A DNA stretch of 64,000 nt from Strigamia acuminata (GCA_949358305.1 OX442319.1:5518001-5582000); one strand, 5' to 3'. Counted from the first letter of the stretch, positions 30,983-43,739 are shown. Numbers and translations are program-made. Notes: generated by a model not told the origin, from the sequence alone.

Positions 30983-31300
30983 TGTAGTGGAAGAAATCGC
31001 TGGATTTTTAGTAATTTAGGACTAAATTTAAATCTAACCACATTTAAAAAATAAAAAACAAAATTTCCTTCAATCTTTTTAGAGGCAGCAAAGAAGTTAT
31101 TCAAGTTTTTGCTAACGTGTCACTCGATCGTGGATTTGCTCGACGCCATTGGTTGGACATTGACCAAAAGTTTTTATTTTATTTTTTGTTTTAATTTTAT
31201 ATTTCGAAAAAAAAAATAGAAAATTTAATTTTAATTTTTTTGCAGTTTTTGACTTGTTCCGGACGAAATGTGCGCGGGGGAGAAGAGAATCGTGAAAGTT
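30983..31300 (+). pseudogene. Fragments of ATP13A1 exons 9, 10 and 12
   Basis: 30985-31015 matches the end of exon 9 (GTGGAAGAAATCGCTGGA). 31083-31175 matches exon 10 with deletions (GGCAGCAAAGAAGT, CACTCGATCGTG, GCCATTGGTTGGACATTGAC). 31236-31270 matches the exon 12 start. They are in gene order with introns shortened and exon 11 missing. Confidence 0.8.
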
Positions 31301-31370
31301 GTTGTTGCATCAAGCCGTCATTGTTGGTTATCCTGTCTCGATGTAGTCGCCATCTTGAATTAACCCGTTT

Positions 31371-31620
31371 TAGACACGAAGCACAGATTGGTAAAGTCCA
31401 GGACTTGTACAACGATTGTCTGATGGCGTTTAGAAATGAACTTGGTATTTATCTCGTCGGGGACGAAACTTGTTTTCGTCCGAAGTGGAATTATCGCAAC
31501 TGCTTAAATCTGATTTGTAAGCACGCGTTTTTGATAGCTGCTCGTGTTTTGGCAAGATTTTCATCGAAAAACTGCATTTTATTGCCTGATTTTTTTGTGC
31601 ATTCTCGTTGTATTCCATAA
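31371..31620 (+). other. Repeated unrecognised ORF segment, copy 2
   Basis: Nearly identical to 24161-24445 over ~230 bases, with the same RHEAQIGKVQDLYND start after an acceptor-like TTTTAG. The similarity continues to about 31800 (GCGTGTAGGCCTATTA). The high identity marks a recent duplication, in contrast to the older inverted copy at 30542. Confidence 0.55.
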
Positions 31621-31800
31621 TAATGTGTGTCAAGTCAATGAAACTTTAAAAAAGTAATAAAAACACTGTTAAAAAAGAATTCGCCCGTCTTATTTCTGTT
31701 TAGAACTTCATGTTCTCCTCAAAGCGCAACGTTAAATCTCATTCCAATAAGCAACCCCTTGTGACTTCACTGCAGCGCGTGTAGGCCTATTACGAATTGG

Positions 31801-32714
31801 AACTGCATCAAATGAAAATGATAAATAAAACTGTTTATTTACCTGCCAGAAATTATAAATGACCGTTCAACTTGTGGTGTTTTGTCCAACAATGTCGAAA
31901 CGTTCGAAATTTTGTCCAAAATTACAATAATTTTGTGAAAATATCGATTTTCAGTCCTAAAATATCGATTTTCTGCCTAAAAATATTGATTTTCTGCCTT
32001 AAAATATCGATTTTCAGTTCCTAAAATGTTCTAATCGTTATTAGCCTATAATATTTCATTCAGGTATGACGTCGAACCTTTGACAAATAATGATGCAACA
32101 ATATCTTTTATTTTGCTATAGCAACGAGTGTCAACTATAAAATAGAATGATGTACTTTTCGAATGATCAAACATGTGTAAGTATTTCCGCAGAAAGTCGT
32201 GTCGAATAATGAATAAACAGCAGTATTCATCTCTTTTAATCAGCGAAATCTAGTTTGTCCGTGTAAACTGTAAATCTTGGCCAAACATTCGCAGCAATGG
32301 AAAAACGCATTCCTAGGAATACGATTCGAGCAGTTCGAGAGTTCGATTTGCAATGAAGACGTGATATTCGTCACCAAATGGAGAGATACAGACTCCCGGT
32401 TAATTTTTAATCGTTACGGCTGATCGTACTAGTCCTGGAGTTTCTCAACTGTATGTTTAGTGTCTAAAAACAATTGTTTTGGAGAGATCGTCAAAACCGA
32501 GACAGGATGCCGAACCGTGACATTTATTGTGTGTATTCGTGCCGGTGGGCCGCGACGAATTCGTACTTTTGCGGAATCTTACCCGGAAATTGTTCCGAAA
32601 TATTTGAAGTAGCCGGCTTGGTTGTGCCGCTGGTTTTCACAATTGGGCGTATAAAACGACTTAAAGATTTTCAGTTGTTTTGTTTTAAGCCTAATTTGCA
32701 CAGACGAGCGACAT
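31801..32714. other. Repeat-block spacer with ORF-family fragment
   Basis: 31936-32030 is a degenerate copy of ATP13A1 intron 19 (AATATCGATTTTCAG units). 32474-32650 is related to the 33676-34032 ORF (shared AGLVV and MPN motifs) but needs a frameshift. No intact gene seen. Confidence 0.5.
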
Positions 32715-33130
32715 TTTAGCACTCGTGTGGAAGGAATCGCTGGATTTTAGTAATTTGAAGTTGGATTTAAGTTAAAGCAAATTTAAAAAATAAAAATACA
32801 ATTTATTTTCATATTTTTTAGTGGCAGTAAGGAAGTCGATGTGCAGCTCACGAGACATTCACGTTTTAGCAAACGCCGCGCTCGATCGTGCATTCCCTAG
32901 AAAATGCCATGTTCGCCATTTGTTGGACATTGACCAAAGGTTTTTATTTAATTTTTAATTTTAATTTTATAGTTTGGAATTTTTTTTTTAGATCACGCCG
33001 TTATTTCTTGACGCGGCAAAGCACTCGCCCTGAAAATGTTTCTACGTTTCGGGTTTTAGAGCCGCCACGCGCCGGCCACTCCGGAACGTTTTCCCACCAT
33101 GTAGTTACGACGAGAAATGACTCGTTTGGA
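32715..33130 (+). pseudogene. Decayed copy of ATP13A1 exons 9-12 with introns
   Basis: Colinear with 14745-15425: exon 9 end (GGAATCGCTGGA), exon 10 (CGCTCGATCGTGCA, GTTGGACATTGACCAAAGGT), intron 10, exon 11 (ACGCCGTTATTTCTTGACGC, CTCGCCCTGAAAATGTTTCT), then TACGACGAGAAATGA from the exon 12/intron 12 junction. Deletions and stops disable every frame. Retained intron 10 shows segmental duplication. Confidence 0.85.
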
Positions 33131-33675
33131 ATGTATATTTTAAAAATTGTTTTGCAGGTTTTAAATCAAAGTGAAAACTAGGGAGTATTCCTGCAGCCAG
33201 CAGCCAGCAGCACAACCAAGCCGGTTTTTTCAAATATTTTGTAACGATTGCGAGTAAAACTCCACAAAAAGATGAATTCGTTTCGGCCCATCCGTACTGT
33301 GTGCAACCAAATGTCCAATGTTCGTTGTCCTGCCTAGGTTTGAACGATGTCTCTCGGATTTGACACGAAGCATATAGATGATAAACTTCAGGATTAGAAC
33401 AACGATCGTCTGATGGCGTTTGAGAATGAACTGGGTATTTCTCTCTTTGGAGAAGATGAATCAATTCATCAGAAACAGAATTATCGGAAGTCATTCATAA
33501 ACACGCGTTTTCTTACTGTTTTGGGCGAGTTTACACGGAAAAACTGGATTTCACGACTAGTATCTTCGGAAATGATGTAAATTATAAAATTATTTATTGT
33601 TTCATAATTAATGTAAAGTGTTTTTTTAAAAAATTAATAAAAATATGATTTTGCTGACAATTTATTGCTATATTT

Positions 33676-34032
33676 TCACACAAATACGATAAAGAAATAC
33701 ATAAATATGTACAGAAAACCACACAGAAGTAGTCCTGCAACCATTAGCACAACCAAGCCGGCTCCAACGAATATTTTGAAACGACTGCGAGCAAAACTGC
33801 GCAAAAATTCTAATTCATCGGGATCCATCGGAACGGCGCTCGCCCAAACGTCTTCGTTCGGCATCCCGACTCGGTTTGGACGATCGCTCGGCAAAACTCG
33901 TTTCAGAGTATTCAGACACGAAGAAAAACGTTGATCAACTTCAGAACAAGTACAAGGATCGTCCGATGATGTTTGAAAACCAGCTGAATGATTATCTCCT
34001 CTGGAAACGGAACTGCTCACGTCCAAATCCAA
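33676..34032 (-). CDS. Small putative tail-anchored protein
   Basis: 118 aa beginning MDLDVSSSVSRGDN, with a C-terminal hydrophobic stretch from about residue 85 (FKIFVGAGLVVLMVAGLLL) to the end, suggesting a tail anchor. The segment FLRSFARSRFKIF recurs as FLWSFTRNRYKIF at about 33190-33290 (-) and in damaged form near 32560 (+), so this frame was under coding constraint. The opposite strand carries the RHEAQ-type frame, so the real coding strand of each part is unsettled. No family recognised. Confidence 0.35.
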   Translation of the reverse strand: MDLDVSSSVSRGDNHSAGFQTSSDDPCTCSEVDQRFSSCLNTLKRVLPSDRPNRVGMPNEDVWASAVPMDPDELEFLRSFARSRFKIFVGAGLVVLMVAGLLLCGFLYIFMYFFIVFV

Positions 34033-34515
34033 TTCATAAGCTCTTAATCTTTTTCTTTTCGTTGCTGAATTTCCCTTATTAAAAATAAATACAGCTGTTT
34101 ATTCGTTACGACACGATTTTTTGGAAAATACTTACAAACGCCATATTTGATCGTATCAAAATATTTACAATTTCACAATATTGTTGTTTTTATTGTTGAC
34201 AGCTATAGCAAAAATAAAGTATTGTTGCATCATAATATATGTATATAAATATATATCAGATAAATAACAGCAACCATGAAAATTATATTGTTTTTAAATA
34301 GTTTTTTTTTATTTATTCTTTTACATTAAATATAAATTAAACAACAGATATATACACATTAAAACAGCTCCCAACTCCCAGCCACCTCTGGTGAGAAATC
34401 CCTCGCTTTGTTATTCTTGGCACTTTTTAAATGGAAAATTCAATTGAATTGGTGGCCCCTTAATCTGTCTTGGGAAGTATACTGGCTCAGTTACTTTTTG
34501 GAATAGCTTTGAGCA
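34033..34515. other. Spacer and duplicated 3' flank of PAN-ZP copy B
   Basis: 34340-34515 is the inverted counterpart of 8479-8660. The rest is A/T-rich with no gene. Confidence 0.6.
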
Positions 34516-37119
34516 TTACATTACTATTTTCTCTTGCTGCGACATTGAATTTTTTAAACTAAGACGGTCGTGAACGTACAGACTAGGTGAAATAAGTAAT
34601 TGTTCGTGGGCATTCGGCGTCAAGACGCTGCGACGTTTTCGGCCGAACGATTCCTCCTTTCTGCCCGTACCGTCGCCGTCCAAAACGTTGCATTGTACCT
34701 ATTACAAATATAAAACGTCAACAAATAAGTTTGTTAAATCCATCTTGTCTCCTTGATTTAATCCAGAATTAATAAGACACACAAGAAAATGTCATTTCAG
34801 TAATTAACTCACGGGTTCGCAAACTGGCAAACACGGTGTAACCAGCGCCTTAAATTGCACAACTTCGGACGAAGGGAATTTGAATGCGTCAAATATTGCA
34901 TCTAACATCTGCCCGTTGTTGTTGACCTTGAGTAAAGGACCCATTATTGTGTCATCTGTGGGACAACTATAAACGAAATTTTGAATTTTATTTTTTTAAT
35001 CATGATAAATAATCGTATAAACAAGCTTATTTACCCTAGACTGTCGATAAGTAGTATTTCACTGGAACCCGCTACTCCATCGGATGCTACAAGTTCTCGA
35101 ACAAATATTTCATAAGGACCTTCAAAAGAAATCAAATTTGATTTATCTGCATTTGAGTAGGACATTTCTACTCACTATTTTCATCTATAATTTCAAACCG
35201 TAAGGACAAAGAGTCTCCTACTTGGGCCGAGCCCAAATCGTTTCCCACTCTACTTATTATCTTCATAGAAACATTTGGCGAGGGCACGGTACCGGCTTCG
35301 CTCGCCATGTTTTTCATTTCACTATGAGAATTGTGTAATTTAGAAAATGTTACATGCATATTTAATTGCTAGTCACCCCTGGATGTTGAGATTAACTCCA
35401 TTTGACACACTTTTGTTTTGCAAATCGTATTGACAATGAACAGAAAGTCCCAAGTCTTGATTCGTCACTATTAGATCGTGATGTTGCAGTACAATATCAT
35501 TCGAAAAAGCTCCATAACTCTAAAAAGCAACGTAAGTAATACACTAAATTGCAAGTTCAAAGCATGCTTAACACTCACATCATGCTGGACATTACAATTG
35601 ACATCTCCATACGCCATGCGAAGTTCAAATTCCAGCTCATTAGAAACGTCGGTCACGCAAGACCGAGGTCTAGATTTCGCGTAGATTTTTCCATTAAACA
35701 ACCGGTTTGTGAGTATTCTTGCAATCATGTCAGCTGAGCGGCATTCCACAGTAACTACAATCAAAATAATCCGAAATATAACAGAGATCAGAGAAATAAC
35801 AAGGAAAATGAGAATTAAACAACAACAAAGCAATAAATTACAATAAAAGAGGATACATATTGGTTTAATGATTCATGTTTTATCTTTACCGTTGTAACAC
35901 GCACTCAATTCATAAGTGGCCGTGTCGGGCATTTCCAAATACGGTTCGTGGATGTGAGTTAGAGAGGCACTCGCGTGATGACTAAGCCGGCAGACATCTT
36001 CGTCCGTCGCTCCAAAATCAAACGACCGACATCGGAAAGGCGAAGCGCTGCACAAGCGGCGGCAACCGTCTAGCGAAGTTATATTTCGGTAAACAGCATC
36101 TACGGTTTTCATTATGCGTCCGTCTACTTTTTGGTATTCGCAAAGTCGAGCAGGATCTGAATAAAATAAGATTAAAGCAATAGTAAAATATATTTAATAT
36201 ATATTTACTGCACCTGCTACGTAGTGATTTTCCAAATAATCAACACCTTTCCGCATGCGCAGAACTCCAATATGGCTGAGGCTGAAGCGGTCCATGTCGT
36301 TCAGCGAACACAGACTGTTGTCGTAGTCGTAATTCGCCGAGCGGCAAGTGAACTCCTCTTCTTGAAGACAAAACATTGCACAATCAGTTCTTGATTTTGT
36401 GTGCAATTGCTTTTTAACGTATCCTTTGAGCTCTGAATCAAGCACTCTTTCCCAAGCCCATTCGCTTTCGCCGTAGGACCACGAAGGACCGTTATCTGAA
36501 GGAAAAAATTCAAATAAGGATTTGTTTTGATTCTGTTTGGTAGGAATAAATACCTGGTGGACAAATTTTCTGTCCGTAAAGCGTGAAAACAGGAAATTGT
36601 GATGGAGATAAGGCTTTTGGTTTCTGATCAGCGTTGACCGAAAACAACACGCAAAGTCCGGTTTCGTAATTTACAGCTGCGCAGGATGCGTTTCTTCTAC
36701 AAGCAGCTAAGCAGTCGTCTAATATAAGAGTTTCTGGCTGTGAGTCAATGGTAGCGGATGAAGATGTCAAAACATGGCCGGTGATTAATTCAAATAGCGC
36801 GGTATGCGGATCACAAATTTCTGAAACAAAAATCAAATCAAGATTTATTGAATAATAAAATGGCAGTTTGATTTATATTTTATTCCAATATTGAACATTG
36901 TATGTAGTAAAATTCAACTGTTGTGCAGTGAAGTTAAATTTCTTTTAGGTTTGTTAATTTAATTCAAAATTGGAAATATTATGTCGTAGAAACTAATGTT
37001 GATAAATTAATTATAAAATTACTGAATTAGGAATAAATGATAATCTTACCTGCTTGAACAATATACAATAAGACCAAATACGGTACAAATAAATACTTTA
37101 TCAATTCGAAACTATGCAT
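34516..37119 (-). CDS. Secreted PAN-ZP protein, copy B
   Basis: Ten coding exons (high to low): 37119-37050, 36820-36554, 36495-36214, 36156-35890, 35754-35579, 35519-35377, 35321-35176, 35119-35035, 34966-34813, 34698-34516. Lengths 70, 267, 282, 267, 176, 143, 146, 85, 154 and 183 equal those of copy A exactly, giving 590 aa with no frame damage. Same architecture: signal peptide, three PAN modules, ZP domain, a basic RKRR site near residue 550, no transmembrane tail. In PAN3 the two copies differ at about 9 of 90 residues. The leader has a good donor (CCTGGTAAGT, about 37230) and acceptor (TTTTAG) for a 5'UTR intron; copy A's matching donor reads GTTGGA. Introns lack the MITEs of copy A. 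Confidence 0.9.
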
Positions 37120-39622
37120 GTTTTTTAGTTTGTACACAAAAAAATCATTTGCCTAAATCTAAAAAATAAAAATAAAATAAAAAAATTATTAAAAACATAT
37201 TTTAAAAAAAAAATTACATTAATTTACTTACCAGGAATGAAAAAAAATGACCTTTCAACTCGTGTTTTTGCAGAACGTTCACCTTAACAGAGGGACGACC
37301 AAGAGAGAATTTTTCCTTCCAACTATTAGTACCAAGTAGCAGATCACCTTGACCCGGAAGAGAAAGTTGAATGAACTTTCTCAGCACAAAACTTGAGAAA
37401 TAAAGAAAAAATAACACAAATCATGAAGAAATAAAACAAATACAAACACAAACCATCAAAATTCGATTGAAAATGTACGACAAAAAAATCGACTCACTCG
37501 AATAATCTCGAAATTGCGTTCGTGCCCGCTCGTTCGGAATGTTCTCGCAAGTTGAGCAAAAATGATGGAAAAATCGTCTGCCTTGAAAAAGATTTCTTCC
37601 GGACGAATCGGTGGTGATTGGCCGGTAATAAGTCACGTGGAGTTATTTTCACCCTCAGGATATGCCATTGACCTTGCCGTCGTTGGAGCTAAGAAAAACA
37701 GAAAACTTTCTCTGAAAAAGGCGAATATAATCTTCCATCATCCTTTTCTATTCAAGCTCGGTTCCACTTAAAATCACGCACGTTAGAAATACATGTTATT
37801 CAGCTTTGCTAATAAAATGATAATTATTATCATCTGGCTGGTGTGAATGACTGCACTTTGCTCGAAAATAAACTCCGTGTTTTTAATTTTTGGTTGCAAA
37901 AAGATGTTTTATTAACTTTTAATGAATTTGTGTTGAAGATCGACAAGTTTTTGTTTGGTTTTGTGGCTGTAATTGCAGTTTTGGACTCCGAGAAGGGTGT
38001 ACGACGTATTTATAGTGTAATTGCTACCTTTTTGACGTGTTTTGCAGGTAATTTACTACTTTTGTGCTGCGTCCTTGGATTTTATTTGCTGTTTCTGTTG
38101 GTTTTTTTGAAATTTTATACGAGCAGTGACAAATTTTGTACCTAAAAACTTGCACTAATAAAATTGTTTATTTTTACGTTTTGTAATATATTTTGATACA
38201 GTTTATATGTAAAAAAAACACTTAACTAGATTCAGGTGCCAGGTGTTGACGGGAAAATTATAATAATTATTATGAGAGATTATTTTATCGAGATAAATCG
38301 ACATAAATTAGTGTTATGTTGTTAAAAAGTAGAAAAGTAGTCAATGTAATAAATATAACCTGTGAATTCGAAATGAATTGACCAATTATTGATTAGTTTA
38401 ATTTAACAGCAGAAAAACTCACCCAACGATGGAATTTTTCGACTGGATTATTTTCTACCAGTAATTCTTTCGACTGGTAATCCCTGTGAATGGGAAACAG
38501 AAATTCTCATTGCACTTGTGATTAGGAAATATGAATTCCCATTGCACTTGTGAAAGGAAAATATGAAATCCCAGTTTTGCACATGTGAATGGGAAATATG
38601 AATTCTCATTGCACTTGATGGATGGGAAATATAAATTTTATTGAGTTTAAGCGTAACGTCAATGAAAGAGAAAAAGAAAATTCAATTATTTGTTAGTTTG
38701 TATCCAGATATTGCACCTTTATCCACATTTTCTGGTAAACATGACGCCACGTGTAAATTATCGATAATGTGTTTTGATTATCTGAAACAACAAAATGGTT
38801 GTCGATCTATTTCAAATTCTGACCCCGAAATCGTGTTTGTAGCTCATTTCACATCGTTTTCGGTACAAATGTCGTTGGTATATCGGTCTAACGTATAGTT
38901 ACTACGACAGATCGACGATATTCCGATCAAAGTTTTTAATTTTCGTATGCACCGGTGTTTACATGCAGTTTTCAATGCGCAAAACGCCCAAAATCTACCT
39001 CGTACAACTGGAATTTAATTTTTCCGAATATTCTGTCTTTTCTGGAAAACTGTTACGTTTACAGAAAAATAAAATTTGCATTTTCACTTATCCAGATAAC
39101 AGAATACATATAAATACAGTAAATAATAAAATAGCGTGTGTTATGTCATATACAATATATCGATGGTGAATATTTGAATACACTGATCATGGTCATAGAA
39201 GTTCAAATTAAAACGGATTTCAGCATAGGCTTGCTTGCTCGGCTTTCCCGCATGACATGCTAGGCTTTCCTGCTTGGTTTTGCAGTTATTGAGATTAAAT
39301 TGCACCCAACTTGGAGAAACCGCAAATGTAGAAACATTTATTACAATTTAAAAAAATAAAGTGATACAATCTTGAATCTTCCATTTTCTTTGGTAGATGA
39401 AAAATAAATCCATTTTTAAATCAAAGAAATAAAATATTTGCAGACTAGCAAATTTTAAAACTAAACTATGAGAATATATATATATATCTCTATATATATA
39501 ATAATAATATGTGGTAAACATAAACATCTATGTTAATTCAACAGATAAAAATAAAACTTTTAAACTACGGTAAACTGAAACTATTGCTAACAAACTTATA
39601 ATCTTACATCTTTCCACACAAT
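37120..39622. other. Intergenic, one doubtful small membrane ORF
   Basis: 37120-37310 is the promoter/5'UTR of PAN-ZP copy B, homologous to 4930-5064. 37843-38145 (+) is a 100-aa ORF with two hydrophobic segments and an AATAAA just after its stop; I do not recognise it and it may be chance or a last exon. 38440-38640 has about four ~47-bp repeats (ATGGGAAATATGAATTCTCA, TTGCACTTG). 39470-39510 is AT-rich dinucleotide sequence. Nothing else supported. Confidence 0.45.
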
Positions 39623-42600
39623 TCATTCCGCTGCAGTTCCAAAAAATAAATCTCCAAAATTGCCAATTCCAGGCAAAATGTAAAAATTCTTGTTCACTTC
39701 AGGATCAACAGCAGTAGTGACTAATTTCACTTTTGGAAATGCATAAGCGATTGATTGCACACCTATAAAACACACAAAAACTATAATTAGTGTGCCAGGT
39801 GAGCCAAAACACTGCAATCTACCCGTCTCAGCCATTAAAAGAGAACATAACTGAATATTTTCTTCTTGAACATCATGGTCCAAAAGAACTCTGATAGCCA
39901 TCATGGCGGCAGCACCGGTGGCAACAGTCGCATCCATTAAGATGACGTTGTATTCTTTTATTTCTTTGGGTAATCTTTGATAGTAAAGCTGCGAACAAAT
40001 ACAATCGAACCACGATATAACGAATTTTTCGTTGTGACGAATACTCGCTAGGCCAGGGGTCGGCAACCTGCGGCTCTTTCGATGTCTAGATACCTATATA
40101 CCTAATCCTAAATTGTAACTTTTGGCTCTTCCGTCTCAAAAGGTTGCCGACCCCTGGCCATAGAACACCATGTTAAAAAAATTTGATATAACGAACTTTC
40201 GTTATAACGAACCAATTTCTCGATTTCCTTGCAATTCGTTATAACGAAGCTCGACTTTAATACAAAAATTTATCTATTTTACAGCATGTTGTGACCCCAA
40301 CAGCGAGAATTTAGATGAATTTGTTTGTTTTAAGCAATTTTTATCGGCTTATCGAAAACACGCAGATCTGTTATCAAATACCTCTGGTTCGCCGGTATCA
40401 GTGTTTGTTTGAATAAGAATTTTCCCAATCCTCACATCCTTTAGAATGTCACACAAAGCCTGTTCCATTGTCTCGCCGGCTCGAAGGACCGAAACCCCGC
40501 AAATCTGAAAAACATTAAAAACTATTCAACTGCATAAAATTAGTCCTAATTTTTTTAAATTGTAACTAGAAATATCAAAATTTAAAAATCAGTATACAGG
40601 GCGTAAATTAATCTATTTTCACCTTTTCCGTTCCTATTTTTTTCCCATTATATTGAGTTCCTTGAGCTGTTTCTACCACTTCATCCTAAAAATAATCAAC
40701 ATCAATTACCGCAACAGTCCATAGTCAGCTCTTCAAAAGTGAGACTGCTACGACCGAGAGACATTCGCAGTCGCTCCTTCACGGAACGGACAAGCGTTTC
40801 CCAGAAGCCTCCCCACCAACACCGTAACACAGGGGTCGGCAGCCTCTTTCGATGTCAGAGAACAGTGAGAATAGATGGAGTAGAGAGTAGACGGACAGCT
40901 GACAGCCGTGTTAGTGGCTCTTTAATTGTAACTTTTGGCTCTTCCGTCTCAAAAGGTTGCCGACCCCTGCCGTAACAGATCGTGCAAAAGAATTAATCAA
41001 TACAAGCTTTTACGTACTCGGAACGGTAGAAGCGATAGAGCGTACTCTATTAAAAGCCGCATCAGTCTCTTCGAGTAAAAAATAAACTCGTGCCTACTTG
41101 TTTCAAAATTCCTTCAAAACAAAACAAAGAAATCCAAAATAAAATAAACTTTCGACTAAAAATGTTGAATTTCAGTTATTTCACCTAATAAATGTATGAA
41201 GACCGCGAATTTGTGGAGTTGTGGGCAAAATGTGAAGCGTGCTCGGATATGGCTGGCCGATGTGAGTTTGGGCCAATTTCTCCCTTAATTTAAAACCCCT
41301 CTATAAAATTACACAAACAAATATTAAAAAATTAATCAAAACCACATAAAAATTAATAATTGCCACCATTTGTAATTGGGTATGCACGTGTTGGACAATT
41401 AGGCTGATGGCCACTGAGTTTTCGCCACCTATTAAAACAATAGTATTTGTAAAATAATTAAAATTATAATTAAAAAAATATACCTCGAGGTACAATTATG
41501 TCGGCATACTTCATGCAAGGCGCTATGTAAAATTCGAAAGCAGGCTTGACAAACTTCTCGTACTGATCCAAAACACCTTCGAGGTTTCGCCCGCGCTCGG
41601 TTATGTCTCGCAGTAATCTTCTGGCCAAGCGCACGTCGGAATCGGTCTCCACGAACACTTTCAAATCCAACATCTTGCGCAGTTCCTCGTTAAAAAACGT
41701 CATGATGCCCTCAAATATGATCACGTTTGCCCCGTACATTGTTTTCTACAACAAAAACAACAAAATATGTTGAATGACCAACAAGAAATGGAGTTTTGCT
41801 GAAAAAATAATCAAAAAGGTATGAATAAAGTGTCTAAAATGGTCTAAAATGGTCTAAAATGTGCACAAATTGTAGAAATTAGCCCATAATTAGCGTTAAT
41901 TTGCAAAATTGTTGATTGATGGATTTTTAATTAAATGGTTGCACTTTTACGGAGTTCGTGTTCGTATTTTACCATTTTTTCTTCTCTGGCGTGAGTGGTG
42001 AAATTGTAGATTGGCACTTCGACATTTTTGCCCTCTTTGAGTTTCCGCAGCGTCTCGATGAGTAGATCGAAGTCGAACGCATCGGGATGATCGAAGTTGT
42101 AGTTATTGTTAGCGGCTAATTCGTGTTGCTCGGCATTGAGGACCTTCAGATGTGTTTTGTGGAGATGGAAAATGAAAATGGATTAAATTTACACATTTCG
42201 TAGGTGAATAAAGCGTACTTTATAAAATGAATCCATACTGAGTAATGTCACCCAGGACATGTCCAGCGCTTCGATTATTTTCCGGGCCACCGATGTTTTG
42301 CCGGATGCGCTGCCGCCGGAAATGCCTTGAAAAGATAAGAAAATTGTGTCAATAGAGAGTTGCTTGAGATGAAAATGTTTAGTTTCGGGTGAAAATGTTT
42401 AGTTTCGGGTAAAAATGTTCAATTTTCGGGTAAAATGTTCAATTTTCGGGTAAAAATGTTCAATTTTCGGGTAAAAATGTTCAATTTTCGGGTAAAAATG
42501 TTCAATTTTCGGGTAAAAATGTTCAATTTTCGGGTAAAAATGTTCAATTTTCGGGTAAAAATGTTCAATTTTCGGGTAAAAATGTTCAATTTTCGGGTAA

Positions 42601-43739
42601 AAATGTTCAATTTTCGGGTAAAAATGTTCAATTTTCGGGTAAAAGTTCAATTTTTGGATAAAAATGTTCAATTTTCAAGTAAAATATTCAATAAACACCT
42701 TAAAAAAATCAACAAAAACCTTTAAAAATTAAATCCTACTGAACTATTCACATTTTACTCCAAAAACATGCTCCCATTACTCCCTATTAAATTCTTCCCT
42801 AAAATACCATACTCATGCAACAAAATATAATTTCCACTTTCAAAATTAATTTTTTTTTTCATCCTTAAAAATCTAATCCCACACAAAACACCAAAATCTT
42901 CCAAACAAACAATCTCACTTTATTTCCCCAAACGATTCAATTTTCCCCACATCAGTCAATAAACACCCAACAAACCAAATTCCTTCCTCCAGAAATTCTA
43001 CTCTCTTTATTCTTTCCCACCTGGCCTCAATCGAAACCCTTCAAACTTCAAGCACCAAAATGAAAACACTACACACAACACTCAGCACACCAACCCCAAT
43101 CATATCATATATCACATGACACATATCGAAACAAAAACAGCTCAAATTTCACATTTCTGCAATTAATAATTCTCAACAAGTTTTTAATTGACCTTCAAAC
43201 CGACCACCAAGGTCAGATTGACCACCTTAAAGCCTCCAATCTTGGCAAACAACGTTGGTTTTCAACAAAACGCCACTCAACAAGCTGCATTTCACTTTCT
43301 GAATAATTATACCAATGATAAACGAATCCACTTCGTGCTGGCCATGAGAATCGTACCATGGCGGCCTCCCAGCTGTGTAAATAGTTTTGTGGTGCGTTCT
43401 AATGACCCTGTCCCTGTTTTTCGAGCCACCTGATGTACTGTGGTGTCTTTGGCGCTTCCCTCGTGGCGATTTACTAAGACCTAGTGGAGATAAAGGCGGT
43501 CTAGTTGGGGATATTGGGATACCTTCGTCGTCACCTTTCGTTTCATTCGGATAATCACTATCACTAAAAATTATAAAAAAATAAATTAAAAAATAAATAA
43601 AGTATAAATTTTTTCATTGGGTGTCGTAAAACTATATTTCACGTTCAATTTGTTTGAATTAATCAAGTTAATGTATGAAAATTAACCTTTCGGAGCTCGC
43701 TGAGCTAGGAACGTCAACACTGAATACGGAGGAAGCCAT
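39623..43739 (-). CDS. UCKL1: Uridine-cytidine kinase-like 1 (UCK + UPRT domains)
   Basis: Twelve coding exons (high to low): 43739-43687, 43563-43313, 42325-42219, 42143-41973, 41745-41484, 41428-41367, 41279-41185, 41111-41018, 40685-40623, 40504-40382, 39988-39823, 39762-39623; 528 aa in frame. A Ser-rich N-terminus leads to [20 protein letters not shown], then the uridine kinase P-loop [22 protein letters not shown] and IVPRG. The uracil phosphoribosyltransferase-like half follows: [47 protein letters not shown]-like end. UCKL1 phosphorylates uridine/cytidine in pyrimidine salvage; animal UPRT domains are thought not to use uracil. The exon 7 acceptor (GGGAG) has a poor pyrimidine tract and is the least certain junction. 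MITEs sit in introns 8 and 10 and a minisatellite in intron 2. The ATG is 89 bp from the LRAT-like stop. Confidence 0.93.
40002..40257. repeat. TA-flanked MITE (CAGTCGAA termini) with nested hAT MITE
   Basis: Left end CAATCGAACCACGATATAACG after TA, right end GTTATAACGAAGCTCGACTT before TA. Same family as 46702-46880 and 55345-55528. Between them, 40054-40156 is a CAGGGGTCGGCAACC...GGTTGCCGACCCCTG element; its flanks do not show a clean 8-bp duplication. It lies in UCKL1 intron 10, ~14 bases from exon 11. Confidence 0.75.
40830..40969. repeat. hAT-like MITE, CAGGGGTCGGCAACC family
   Basis: A 140-bp element with termini CAGGGGTCGGCAGCC and GGTTGCCGACCCCTG, flanked by identical CCGTAACA at 40822-40829 and 40970-40977. 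In UCKL1 intron 8. Confidence 0.9.
42377..42690 (-). repeat. 21-bp minisatellite in UCKL1 intron 2
   Basis: About 13 copies of AAAATGTTCAATTTTCGGGTA on the plus strand, nearly perfect, making spurious ORFs on both strands. 42690-43312 is further intron with nothing evident. Confidence 0.92.

Noticed and set aside
23925-34040. Helitron as the carrier of the captured gene fragments
   Set aside because: I could not find a consistent TC start and CTRR end with a hairpin, nor Rep/helicase coding; left only as a hypothesis to test.
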